DNA of 64,000 nucleotides, from positions 258,070 through 322,069 of the forward strand of contig NZ_CP083986.1 of assembly GCF_020172685.1 (NCBI RefSeq). The letters run 5' to 3'. The position numbers were made by a program, and so were the translations under genes. This stretch comes from [Mycobacterium] nativiensis (GTDB taxonomy: Bacteria > Actinomycetota > Actinomycetes > Mycobacteriales > Mycobacteriaceae). Every line of letters begins with the position of its first letter. Positions within the stretch are counted from its first letter, which is position 1. Positions 56,394 to 64,000 of the stretch are shown in pieces. The notes under the pieces were generated by a model. That model was not told where the DNA came from. It made no database searches and saw only the letters and a program-made list of their open reading frames with translations.

Positions 56394-57284
56394 GTGGAGC
56401 CGCCCAACAATCCTGCAGAAGCGCTCGACCGCTTGCTGTGGAAAATCACCCAGTCCGGTGTTGCCTCATTTAGTACCATCATCGGCAGTGCCGTTGGGGC
56501 TGGGGTCGGCACGGTTGAGTTCGTCAATCGGCATAGCGCTGTCGTCGGGCTCATCAGTGAATTGCAGACCTTTCTCGAAGCGCTTCCTGATGGGCACGAA
56601 CTCAAGACCCGCCATTTGTCGGACATACCGGCGTACTACAACGCGGTGGTGTATCCCGGTGACTGGAACACCAACCTCAACCCAATCAACATCATCGACG
56701 CGAATCTGATCAAGCTCTTGGGTGGACTCGGCACCACATTGAAGGTCATGGCAGCAGGGACTATGCCGGTCGCGGGTGATGTCGAGAAACTCGAAGCTTC
56801 CCTCACCGAGTGGGAAGCGATGCTCGAGTCCGCGGGTTTGCCAGACGGCTTAGCCGACCAGATCCGTGGGCAAGTGAAGAAGATCCGCGACCTACTCACG
56901 CAAGTTGACAACCTCGGGTACGGACCCGTCATACAGGAGAGCCAGAGCCTGCTCGGGTACGGCATCCGAGCCCTCAAGGTGGCGAAAGACGTCGGTCAGG
57001 TCGCCACATGTGTCGTTGGACTCTTCGGATTCATCGCGCATGTTCAGGTGCAGGACTGGGGTTCAGCGGCCAACGTGCTTACGGGTGCGTTTAACACCAT
57101 GGGCGAAGCGCTGAACACTGCGCGCGAAACCGATCAAGGCTTGCAACTGGCGCTAAACGGGGTCGAGCGGCTTGCGATCGAAGCGAAGAAGGTCACGGAC
57201 GTCGTTGATGAGATCGTTGACGAAGCGCGTGAACTTCTTGATGCACCAGAAGGCCCCACACCCGATGATGAGGCGCAGGGCTGA
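56394..57284 (+). CDS. Cargo protein with hydrophobic segments, function unknown
   Basis: A 296-residue protein from a GTG (start uncertain). It has two hydrophobic stretches, FSTIIGSAVGAGVGTVEFV near 27-45 and VATCVVGLFGFIAHVQV near 205-221, and an otherwise helical, acidic body. No family recognised. Its low-GC codons match the element, not the chromosome. Divergent from the HEPN-like gene; the two could form an effector/immunity or defence pair. It ends 12 bp before the IS481 target duplication. Confidence 0.6.
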   Translation: MEPPNNPAEALDRLLWKITQSGVASFSTIIGSAVGAGVGTVEFVNRHSAVVGLISELQTFLEALPDGHELKTRHLSDIPAYYNAVVYPGDWNTNLNPINIIDANLIKLLGGLGTTLKVMAAGTMPVAGDVEKLEASLTEWEAMLESAGLPDGLADQIRGQVKKIRDLLTQVDNLGYGPVIQESQSLLGYGIRALKVAKDVGQVATCVVGLFGFIAHVQVQDWGSAANVLTGAFNTMGEALNTARETDQGLQLALNGVERLAIEAKKVTDVVDEIVDEARELLDAPEGPTPDDEAQG

Positions 57285-57389
57285 CTGGTCGGTCTGGCTA
57301 GGTGTGGTGTCCAGGGAGGTTGGTCAGCCGTGTGATTGGTGGCTGTCCTGCGATGGCGGAGTGGGCTCGGTGGACTCTTCTATGTCTTG

Positions 57390-58472
57390 TCAAGCAGCTT
57401 GGGGGTTGGCGTTGGGCTCGGTGTGGAGGCTTTCGAGGTTCCGGTAGAGCTGGCGAGCTAGGTAGCGCTTGAGGCAGCGTCGAATTTCCTTGGTGGTGCG
57501 TCCTTCGGTGCGGCGGCGTTCGACGTAGGCCCGGGTTTCGGGGTCGTGGGTCATGCGGGTGATGACAGCCATGTGCAGGGCACGGTTGAGCCGCCTGTCG
57601 CCACCGCGGTTGAGTCGGTGGCGGATGGTGTTGCCTGAGGAGGCGGGTATCGGGTTGACGCCGGCCAGGGCGGCAAACGCGGCTTCGGAACGGACCCGCC
57701 CGGCGTGCGACCAAGCGGTGTAGACGACCGCAACAGTGACTGGGCCGATGCCGGTTTTATCCAGCAATGCAGCGGCCTTGCTGGCCTGTATGAGATCAAT
57801 CATCTGCGCCTGGTTGGCCGCGAGTTGCTCGTTGAGAGCGACCACACGCTTGGCCATCCGGACTGCCTCTGCGCGAGCGGTGCTCGTGGCAACATCTTCG
57901 ACCCGGGTGCGCCAGCGGGCGACCTCGCCAATCTGGCTGGTAATCAACGGCCTACGGGCGTCGATACCTAGGGCGACTACTCGCAGCAACGCGGTGAGCG
58001 CGTTGATCGCCGCGGTGCGTTCGGTCGTCATGTGCGCGCGAGCGGTGACCAAAACCCGCAATGCAGCCCGGATACCGTCATCGCTTCGCGGCCGGCGCAG
58101 CTGCTCAGGCTCAAGTGACAAGACCGACGCTGCAATCCTGCGGGCGTCGAAGGGGTCGGACTTGCCGGTGCCACGATGGACCCGCGCATGCATATTTGCC
58201 GCCTCCACGACCTCAAAGCCGGCTCGCTTCGCTGCCGAAGCCAAATGGGCTCCGTAGGTGGCGACGCCTTCGATGACCCACAAGGTGGCCATCTCGCCAT
58301 TGGTGCGGCGCGCGGCCCAGGTGACAGCCCGGTCCATGCCCGCAGCGGTGGCAGGGAACTGCTCAGTGGCGACCGGTTCGCCAGTGGCCGCCACCAACAC
58401 GGCCAGGGTGTGAGTGCGGGCGTGGGTGTCCACCCCGATGACGAACGGGTGGGCATGCGCAACGATGGTCAT
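57390..58472 (-). CDS. IS110-family transposase (DEDD)
   Basis: A 360-residue recombinase. RuvC-like N-terminal domain with VIGVDTHARTHTLAV (Asp), WVIEGVATYG (Glu) and KSDPFDARRIAA (two Asp), and a C-terminal Tnp_20 domain with TGIGPVTVAV, NPIPASSGNTIRHRLNRGG, containing the candidate catalytic Ser. ATG at 58472 chosen for the usual start MTIVAHAHPF; an earlier ATG at 58547 would run through the 5' non-coding end. Appears intact. Confidence 0.92.
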   Translation of the reverse strand: MTIVAHAHPFVIGVDTHARTHTLAVLVAATGEPVATEQFPATAAGMDRAVTWAARRTNGEMATLWVIEGVATYGAHLASAAKRAGFEVVEAANMHARVHRGTGKSDPFDARRIAASVLSLEPEQLRRPRSDDGIRAALRVLVTARAHMTTERTAAINALTALLRVVALGIDARRPLITSQIGEVARWRTRVEDVATSTARAEAVRMAKRVVALNEQLAANQAQMIDLIQASKAAALLDKTGIGPVTVAVVYTAWSHAGRVRSEAAFAALAGVNPIPASSGNTIRHRLNRGGDRRLNRALHMAVITRMTHDPETRAYVERRRTEGRTTKEIRRCLKRYLARQLYRNLESLHTEPNANPQAA

Positions 58473-58776
58473 AGCGGCGGGCTTCCTTCCAGAGGCGGGA
58501 CAGATCCGGCCGCCAGCACGGCCGGCGCCGGCCTGGATGGAAGTCACTTCGGAACAGCACTGCGATGAGCCACGATCCGCCTTCGGCGGGGACGGGCAGT
58601 CTTCTGATCAAGTCACCGAGGTGGAGCCGGGTCAGCGTCGGCCGCCCGCCCCGGTGCCGGACAAGTCCACCGAAACGCACCCGTGGGGCGAATGATTGTA
58701 AGAGTCACAACCCAAGGCGAGGCGACCGCCGCTAACCTTGCCAGCCAGTCCCAGACCAGCCACCCAAAGACTCACA
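58473..58776 (-). ncRNA. Candidate IS110 bridge-RNA region
   Basis: 304 bp between the element end and the transposase start, on the strand of the transposase. Elements related to IS621 encode a structured bridge RNA in exactly this 5' position that pairs with target and donor DNA. GC-rich hairpins are visible (GGCCGGCGCCGGCC around 58525, CCGCC...GGCGG near 58580). Guide loops could not be assigned by eye. Confidence 0.5.
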
Positions 58777-59825
58777 GTGATTGTAGAAGTGCAGCCATCG
58801 GGGCAGGGCTGCGTTGCGTTGTTCGGTTGACTCGTAGAGCCGGGCGTAGGCCCAGCCGTCGGCGAGGGTGCGGTGGAATCTTTCGATTTTGCCGTTGGTT
58901 TGCGGCCGGTAGGGCCGGGTCTTTTTCACGGTGATACCCAGGTCTGTGCAGGCCTGAGTCCAGGCGTGGGATTTGTATGCCGAGCCGTTGTCAGACAAGA
59001 CCCGTTCGACGATGACGCCACGGTCGGCAAACCAGGACGTGGCTCGCCGCAGGACACCGATTGCCGTTGCGGCGGTCTCATCTGAGCAGATCTCGGCATA
59101 AGCCACGCGGGAGTGGTCGTCGATGACGGTGTGCACGTATGCGGTTCCCAGCAGCGGGTCGCGACGCTTGCTACGGGCGGTACCGATTCTGGCCACCGTT
59201 GCCGAGCGGTTGCGATTACCGCGTTGCTTACCGACGTAACGCCATCCACCCCCGTCGGGGATGTTGCCGAACTTGGTGACGTCGACGTGGATCATCGCAC
59301 CGGGGTGGGGGTGTTCATAGCGGCGAATCGGTTCACCGGTGACGCGATCGATGTGGGTGAGCCGGTTGATCCGGCAGCGCACCAATACCGCGTGCACCGT
59401 GGAGGCCGGTATCGCCAGTTGGCCGGCGATCTGCACCGGCCCCAGGCGTTGACGCCACCGCAGGCGCACGATCTGGCGAGTCACCGCAGGTGGTGTCTTG
59501 GCCGGGCTGTGGTGCGGCCGCGATGAGCGATCAGCCATCCCGCCCTGGCCTTCTGCGCGGTATCGGGCTGCCCACTTGGCGGCCGTGCGGGGTGAAACCA
59601 TGAACATCTTCGCTGCCGTCGAGCAGTTGTAGCCGCGGTTGACGATCAACTCAGCGAGCCGCAACCGGGCCCGTGGGGTCAGAGCTGCATTAGCGTGGGA
59701 CACGAAGGCCTCCTGGTTGATGAAGCGGTTTCTAGACAGCTCCACTTCACAACCGGAGGCCTTCGCCTGTCTCAACGACAGGCCAAAATCAACTCACCGA
59801 GTTACAACGTCCCTGGACACCACAG

Positions 59826-60056
59826 CTAGGCGGACTTTGCCTCGTCGACCTTCGCCTTCTTCGACGCTTCGCGTTCGGCGAGCCACTTGGTGAACTTCGC
59901 CTTGAGCGGTGCGACGTCCTTGGCGGTGAACGAGTAGCGCGAGCCTGAGCCGACACCCTCGGACGTGGCGCGCAGGAACACGCGCAGCGTCTTGGGGTCG
60001 GTCCCGATCTTCTCCGCAACCTCGCGGGTCGTCAGGGCAGGGGTGGGTGCAGACAT
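59826..60056 (-). CDS. Small HTH protein of the element
   Basis: A 76-residue protein with ALTTREVAEKIGTDPKTLRV as helix-turn-helix and a Lys/Glu-rich tail. ATG at 60056 has AAAGGAT 9 bp upstream. The stop TAG lies within the IS481 target duplication, so the insertion left the gene intact. Possible directionality factor or regulator close to attR. Confidence 0.75.
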   Translation of the reverse strand: MSAPTPALTTREVAEKIGTDPKTLRVFLRATSEGVGSGSRYSFTAKDVAPLKAKFTKWLAEREASKKAKVDEAKSA

Positions 60057-60180
60057 GGTTGTCATCCTTTCGTTAGGTAGGCGTACTAACTAACGCTAAG
60101 ACGAATCGGAGGTGAGTCCAAAACATGCCTCGTGACCTGCGAGGTTGTCGCGTCCGATGTCACATTCGATGTTGCAACCG

Positions 60181-60289
60181 ACGTCACCGGACGTGCCTAG
60201 ACGACATCGAACGACACCGAACACTAAACAGGTGAAAGATCCTGCAAGACAAGGACTTTGAATGCACTCAGGGGTACGTCACCGGACGC
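60181..60289. repeat. 13-bp direct repeats near attR
   Basis: ACGTCACCGGACG occurs at 60181-60193 and 60277-60289, and TCGATGT/ACATCGA motifs lie between. They flank the inner side of attR, where integrase arm-type sites are expected. Confidence 0.45.
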
Positions 60290-60299
60290 ATCGGGGCAT

Positions 60300-60338
60300 C
60301 TTGGGAAGCTGATGTTCTGCCATTGAACTACATCGGCG
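60300..60338. repeat. attR core (39-bp direct repeat with attL)
   Basis: Identical to 47951-47989. Contains the detached 5' half of tRNA-Gly, ending in the anticodon loop; the remainder of a tRNA does not follow. Confidence 0.93.
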
Positions 60339-60351
60339 TTGGTGCCCTCGA

Positions 60352-60357
60352 AGGCTA
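60352..60357 (-). promoter_or_regulatory. Former -10 of the tRNA-Gly promoter (candidate)
   Basis: Minus strand TAGCCT (TANNNT type) lies 15 bp upstream of the detached tRNA 5' end in attR. The -35 is weak. If real, the integration has separated the native promoter from the functional tRNA gene. Confidence 0.45.
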
Positions 60358-60516
60358 GCATCCGCGGTTTGGGCGCCCACCAGCAGCGCAGCACCCGCGA
60401 CTGTGCGGTTTGGTACGTAGAAGCGCCGGAATGCGAACCGAACCGCACGGTCGACGCACGAATCGTCGTGTGCGGCTACCCGGCCCCGCGCGGCGGTCAG
60501 CGGATACGCTCGTGCG

Positions 60517-61089
60517 GTGCTGCTCTCCGATCGCGACCTGCGGGCCGAAATCGCTGCCGGCCGGCTGGGCATCGACCCGTTCGACGACGCCCTGGTACAG
60601 CCGTCCAGCGTGGACGTCCGCCTCGACAGCCTGTTCCGGGTGTTCAACAACACCCGCTACACCCACATCGATCCGGCTGAACAGCAGGACGAGCTGACCA
60701 CGCTGTTCGAGCCCGATCCCGGCGAGCCGTTCGTGCTGCATCCGGGCGAGTTCGTGCTGGGCTCCACCCTGGAGTGCTGCACGCTGCCCGACGATCTGGC
60801 CGGCCGACTGGAGGGCAAATCGAGCCTGGGCCGGCTGGGATTGTTGACCCATTCCACCGCCGGTTTCATCGATCCCGGCTTCTCCGGGCACATCACGTTG
60901 GAGCTGTCCAACGTGGCGAATCTGCCGATCACGTTGTGGCCGGGGATGAAGATCGGCCAGCTGTGTCTGCTGCGGCTGACAAGTCCGGCGGAGCACCCCT
61001 ACGGCAGTACGCGGGTAGGGTCGAAATATCAGGGCCAACGCGGGCCGACGCCGTCCCGCTCCTACCAGAACTTCATCAAGTCCGATTAG
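60517..61089 (+). CDS. dcd: dCTP deaminase (Dcd), probably bifunctional with dUTPase
   Basis: A 190-residue enzyme, same length as M. tuberculosis Dcd, that converts dCTP to dUTP and, in mycobacteria, on to dUMP. Motifs: [50 protein letters not shown] (catalytic Ser/Arg/Glu region), and the C-terminal [13 protein letters not shown] nucleotide lid. GTG start. Beside the element's right end and therefore next to the original tRNA-Gly, as in M. tuberculosis. Confidence 0.95.
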   Translation: MLLSDRDLRAEIAAGRLGIDPFDDALVQPSSVDVRLDSLFRVFNNTRYTHIDPAEQQDELTTLFEPDPGEPFVLHPGEFVLGSTLECCTLPDDLAGRLEGKSSLGRLGLLTHSTAGFIDPGFSGHITLELSNVANLPITLWPGMKIGQLCLLRLTSPAEHPYGSTRVGSKYQGQRGPTPSRSYQNFIKSD

Positions 61090-61195
61090 CCCTCGGATGT
61101 GATGGCCGCCACGCGGCTGCGATGGAGTCAGTATCGGTCAGCCCTGGTGGGGTTGAGCCCCGCATTCTGGCCGGTCAGCAGCGGGTGGAGGTTTC

Positions 61196-62614
61196 GTGGA
61201 CATTGTTCTCGGGGTGTCGATGGCGCCCTCGGCGGTCCGCATGGTGTTGGTGGAAGGCGAAAGCGCCGGCGGCGTCACCGTGGATCACGACGACATCGCG
61301 ATAGCGGGCGGCGGCCAAACCGCTCCGCAGCGCGTGGTGTCGGCGATCCTAGGCACCCGCGAGGGTGCGCGCGAGGGCGGTTATCAGCTCAGTTCGACCG
61401 GGGTGACCTGGAGCGACCCGGTGGAGGCGGCCGAGCTGCAGCAGGCTTTGGCCGGCCACAAGGTCGAGAACGTGATGCTGGTGTCGGCGTTTCTGGCGGC
61501 CGCCGCGCTGGCCCAGGCCGTGGGCAGCGCGACCCGCTACGCGCGAACGGCCCTGCTGTTCGTCGAACCGGAGGCGGCCACCCTGGCGGTGGTCCGCTCC
61601 GATGATGGCTCGATCGCCGAGATCCACCGGCAGCCGCTGTCGGGCGACGACGACCGCGCGGTCGGCGAGCTGACCCAACTGGCCGCCGGGGCGCAGAAGC
61701 TGGAGTCGCACCCCGACGGGCTGTTCGTGGTGGGCTCGGGCGTCAACGTGGCGATGATCAAGGCGGAGTTGGAGAAGGCCAGCGCGCTTCCGGTCATCGC
61801 ACCCGAAGAGCCGGACCTGGCGCTGGCCCGGGGGGCGGCGCTGGCCAGTGCGCACGCCCCGCTCTTCTCGTCGTCGACCCGGGCGCTGGCCTGGGCGCAG
61901 GATCCGGGCACGGGCGAACTTGGCGCGGCGCTGGTCAGTGCCGGGTACGCCTACATCGCGCCCGACGAGGTGGACTACAACGCCACGGTTGACAACGAAC
62001 CGCTGGCCTACAGTGCGGTCCCGGACTTTCCCGACAGCGGATTCCTGCCCGTGGTGGCCCCCGAGATCGACAATCCCGAGCTGACCGACTCCCGGCTGCT
62101 GGACTTCAGCACCGGGGTACTGCCGCAGCGTGAGCGCAAGCCGATGCTGGTCACCGGCGGAGTGGTGGCACTGTTCGTGGTCGGGGTGGTGGCCCTGATG
62201 ATGGCGTTGGCGGTGGGCATGCGGTCGGCCAACGACCAGCGGCCCGACGTGCGTGCCAACGTCGTCACCCATCAGGCACCGCCTCCGGCGGCCGTCGTCA
62301 CGCCGCCGCCGCCAGCTCCCGAGGCACCACCGGCGCCCGCACCGCAGTACGAACCGGCTCCGCGAGCTCCCGCTCCGGCCCCGGCGCCGGTGGCCCCACC
62401 GCCGCCCCCGCCGGCACCCCCGCCGCCACCGATGATCCCTAATCTGGAGATCCCGGGTCTTCCCGGTGGTCCGCCGATCCTCGGCCCGCCCCGGGGCGGC
62501 TGGGGTCGTGGCGACGACGACGGCGGCGGCTGGGGTCGCGGTGGTGGTCACGGTCATGGTCGTGGTGGTGGTGGGATTCCGATCCCGCTGCCGATTCCCG
62601 GCCTCCATTTCTGA
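61196..62614 (+). CDS. DUF7159-like membrane protein with proline- and glycine-rich tail
   Basis: A 472-residue protein. The N-terminal 200 residues begin MDIVLGVSMAPSAVRMVLVE and resemble an actin/Hsp70-like fold (GVS...VRMVLVEG; LFVVGSGVN). Further segments are ENVMLVSAFLAAAALAQAVG and PEEPDLALARGAALASAHAP. One transmembrane helix at about 317-338 and then a Pro-rich and Gly/His-rich extracellular tail ending IPIPLPIPGLHF. GGAGG precedes the GTG start. Function unknown. Confidence 0.8.
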   Translation: MDIVLGVSMAPSAVRMVLVEGESAGGVTVDHDDIAIAGGGQTAPQRVVSAILGTREGAREGGYQLSSTGVTWSDPVEAAELQQALAGHKVENVMLVSAFLAAAALAQAVGSATRYARTALLFVEPEAATLAVVRSDDGSIAEIHRQPLSGDDDRAVGELTQLAAGAQKLESHPDGLFVVGSGVNVAMIKAELEKASALPVIAPEEPDLALARGAALASAHAPLFSSSTRALAWAQDPGTGELGAALVSAGYAYIAPDEVDYNATVDNEPLAYSAVPDFPDSGFLPVVAPEIDNPELTDSRLLDFSTGVLPQRERKPMLVTGGVVALFVVGVVALMMALAVGMRSANDQRPDVRANVVTHQAPPPAAVVTPPPPAPEAPPAPAPQYEPAPRAPAPAPAPVAPPPPPPAPPPPPMIPNLEIPGLPGGPPILGPPRGGWGRGDDDGGGWGRGGGHGHGRGGGGIPIPLPIPGLHF

Positions 62615-62680
62615 GTGGGGATTTACCCCGCCCAGACCTAAGATGGGCTAACAATTGCCGACCGTGACGGAGGAGGTGCG

Positions 62681-64000
62681 GTGGACATAGTTCTTGGCGT
62701 GTCGATGGCGCCGCCGTCGGTACGCATGGTGCTGGTCGAAGGTGAGAACGCCGGTGGCGTCACCGTCGATGAGGACGGCTTCGAGGTCGACGACGGCATC
62801 GTGACGTACCCCGAGCGGGTGGTGTCGGCGATCCTGGGCACCCAGGAGAGCGCGCAGCAGGGCGGCTACCGCCTGGCGTCGACCGGGGTGACGGTCGCCA
62901 ACCAACTGCAGGCGGGCCAGCTGCGCGACGCCCTCGCCGACCGGCGCGTCGAGAACGTGATGCTGGTGTCGGCGTTCCTGGCAGCGGCCGCCTTGGCGCA
63001 GACCGTGGGCGGGGCGATCGGCTACCAGCGGACCGCGTTGATGTTCATCGAGCCCGATAGCGCCACCCTGGCGGTCGTCGATTCGTCCGACGGGTCGATC
63101 ACCGAGGTGCACCGGGTGGTGCTGCCGTCCGATGACGTCGCCGCCGTCGGCGAGCTGACCGCACTGGCCGCCCAGGCCGGCCGGCTGTCGTCGCAGCCCG
63201 AGGGGCTGTTCGTGGTCGGGTCCGGCGTCAACGTCGGTGTGGTCAAACCCGAGTTGGACGCGGCCAGTGCGATCCCCGTCAGCGTGCCCGAGGAGCCGGA
63301 GACGGCGCTGGCGCGGGGCGCAGCACTGGCCAGTGCCCATGCGCCGCTGTTCGATTCGTCGACGTCGGCCATGGCGTGGGCGCGCGATCCCGGCACCGGC
63401 ATGATCGATCCGGAGTTGGTCGCGCTGGGTTACGCCTATGTGTCCAGCGGCGACTACGACGCGACCATGGGCGACCAGGCACTGGCCTACAGTGCCGTCG
63501 CCGACGACACCGACAGCGGCTACCTGGATTTCGGCGGCCACCACACCACCGGCCACGCCGGAGTCGACGACTATGCGCCAAGCACCGGGATGCGGCTGTT
63601 CGACGAGGTCGAGCCGCAGCGGCCCCGCCGGCCCTTCTTGCTGGCCGGCAGCGGGCTGGCCGCCTTCTTCGTGGTCGGAGTGGCCAGCTTGGCCGTGGCA
63701 CTGGCGGTCAGTATCCGGCCCACCGCCTCGGATCACCCCAACCCGCGCCCGCACATCGTCGTGCCCACCCAAGAGGCGCCCGTGATGGCGCCCATCGTGC
63801 CCCCGCCGCCTGAGGCTCCGCCCCCTCCGGCGGCGCCCGCGCCGGTGCCCGCGGCACCCGCGCCGGCCCCCGTCCCGGCCGCACCTGCGCCCGCTCCCGC
63901 GGCTCCCGCCCCGGTGATTCCCGCCGCTCCTGCGCCGGCTCCTGCCCCGGTCGCGCCGATACCGATCCCGATACCGACCCAGGCGCCGGCCCCCGCCCCC
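62681..64000 (+). CDS. DUF7159-like membrane protein, tandem paralogue (3' end outside window)
   Basis: Starts at GTG 62681 after GGAGGAGGT and runs off the window (440 codons here). Same architecture as the preceding gene: MDIVLGVSMAPPSVRMVLVE, ENVMLVSAFLAAAALAQTVG, LFVVGSGVNVGVVKPELDAA, a transmembrane helix near 320-342, then Ala/Pro repeats ending VAPIPIPIPTQAPAPAP. The tail differs completely from the first copy while the N-domains are alike, so the tails evolve separately. Confidence 0.85.
   Translation, partial: MDIVLGVSMAPPSVRMVLVEGENAGGVTVDEDGFEVDDGIVTYPERVVSAILGTQESAQQGGYRLASTGVTVANQLQAGQLRDALADRRVENVMLVSAFLAAAALAQTVGGAIGYQRTALMFIEPDSATLAVVDSSDGSITEVHRVVLPSDDVAAVGELTALAAQAGRLSSQPEGLFVVGSGVNVGVVKPELDAASAIPVSVPEEPETALARGAALASAHAPLFDSSTSAMAWARDPGTGMIDPELVALGYAYVSSGDYDATMGDQALAYSAVADDTDSGYLDFGGHHTTGHAGVDDYAPSTGMRLFDEVEPQRPRRPFLLAGSGLAAFFVVGVASLAVALAVSIRPTASDHPNPRPHIVVPTQEAPVMAPIVPPPPEAPPPPAAPAPVPAAPAPAPVPAAPAPAPAAPAPVIPAAPAPAPAPVAPIPIPIPTQAPAPAP

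Larger units (their letters stand above)
57373..58776. mobile_element. IS110-family element inside the IS481 transposase gene
   Basis: 1404 bp. The ends were placed by restoring the IS481 reading frame: GGTG before 57373 and GTGATTG from 58777 join to give the uninterrupted codons. No target duplication and no terminal inverted repeats, as expected of IS110; GACTC occurs close to both ends in the same orientation. Confidence 0.85.
57298..59703 (-). pseudogene. IS481-family transposase, interrupted by IS110 insertion
   Basis: The 5' part from the GTG at 59703 encodes SHANAALTPRARLRLAELIV, the HTH, the DDE residues (HVDVTKFG, VLSDNGSAYKS, GKIERFHRTL) and reaches LPRWLHFYNH at 58777. The sequence continues after the insertion at 57372 with HRAHSAIAGQPPITRLTNLP and a TAG at 57300-57298. 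Joining the two restores FYNHHRAHSAIAG. The stop lies in the target duplication. Transposase inactive as it stands. Confidence 0.9.
57303..59824. mobile_element. IS481-family element split by an IS110-family element
   Basis: Inverted ends TGTGGTGTCCAGGGA occur at 57303 (inward, plus strand) and at 59824 (inward, minus strand). The flanks carry a perfect 6-bp duplication GCTAGG (57297-57302 and 59825-59830), which fits the NCTAGN target of IS481. Without the inner 1404-bp element the length is 1118 bp, normal for IS481 relatives. Confidence 0.88.
47951..60338. mobile_element. Integrated phiRv-like prophage/phage satellite, 12.4 kb
   Basis: Bounded by a 39-bp perfect direct repeat (47951-47989 and 60300-60338) within and copied from tRNA-Gly. 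Gene order: integrase and repressor leftwards; excisionase, small genes, RepA-like ATPase and capsid rightwards; then cargo and two nested insertion sequences. There are no terminase, portal, protease, tail or lysis genes. Codon use is less GC-biased than the flanks. The layout resembles phiRv1/phiRv2 of M. tuberculosis and capsid-bearing phage-inducible islands. Mobility would need helper functions for packaging. Confidence 0.88.

Noticed and set aside
60300..60338. A second tRNA-Gly gene
   Set aside because: Only the 5' half is present; it is the attR copy of the integration core.

Overview
The window is high-GC actinobacterial DNA that reads as a Mycobacterium-type chromosome. It carries a complete ESX-3 type VII secretion locus, PE/PPE proteins, a PGRS-type glycine-rich protein, DUF732 proteins, and a gene order from about 17 to 62 kb that follows the M. 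tuberculosis Rv0281-Rv0321 neighbourhood (family assignments and synteny are from memory; no search was run). Species cannot be named.

1-8.7 kb: a compact selenocysteine module. selB (start only), selA and selC (tRNA-Sec) lie on the minus strand, with selD divergent. A three-gene formate dehydrogenase operon (fdhA-fdhB-nrfD type, minus strand) follows, then divergent fdhD. fdhA contains an in-frame UGA at 7157-7159 followed by a SECIS-like hairpin, so it is one 1058-residue selenoprotein and the module supplies the machinery its own enzyme needs.

8.7-14.4 kb: accessory DNA. It holds a secreted PGRS-repeat protein, an IS3 remnant, an HspR-like regulator divergent from an 18-kDa-antigen-type Hsp20 with a CIRCE-like operator between them, small hypothetical genes, and a lipoprotein/GIDDTD-protein pair.

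14.5-33 kb: ESX-3. An extra PE-PPE-esxG-esxH cassette and an Rv0281-type methyltransferase precede the canonical eccA3-eccB3-eccC3-PE5-PPE4-esxG-esxH-espG3-eccD3-mycP3-eccE3 operon. Tandem IdeR-like boxes and a Zur-like box sit in front of eccA3. The two esxGH pairs are almost identical in patches although their PE/PPE partners have diverged, which suggests gene conversion. MycP3 keeps Asp and His of the catalytic triad, but Ser is replaced by Gly and the oxyanion Asn by Asp, so it looks like a pseudoprotease.

33-47.9 kb: ordinary chromosome: hydrolases, BluB, PAP2, an L,D-transpeptidase-like protein, two DUF732 proteins, two PPE-SVP proteins, two TetR regulators (one with a perfect 14-bp inverted-repeat operator), a DUF2236 oxygenase and a GH16 glucanase.

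47.95-60.34 kb: a 12.4-kb integrated element bounded by a 39-bp direct repeat that copies the 5' half of tRNA-Gly(CCC). It has a tyrosine integrase, XRE repressor, excisionase, small genes, a RepA-like ATPase beside a GGAATT repeat cluster, a lone HK97-type capsid gene and cargo (an HTH protein, an RDRLAH/HEPN-like protein and a divergent membrane-associated protein). The layout resembles phiRv1/phiRv2 or a capsid-carrying phage satellite. An IS481-family element, itself split by an IS110-family element with a candidate bridge-RNA region, is inserted in it.

60.5-64 kb: dcd and two tandem DUF7159-like membrane proteins with proline-rich tails, the last cut by the window end.
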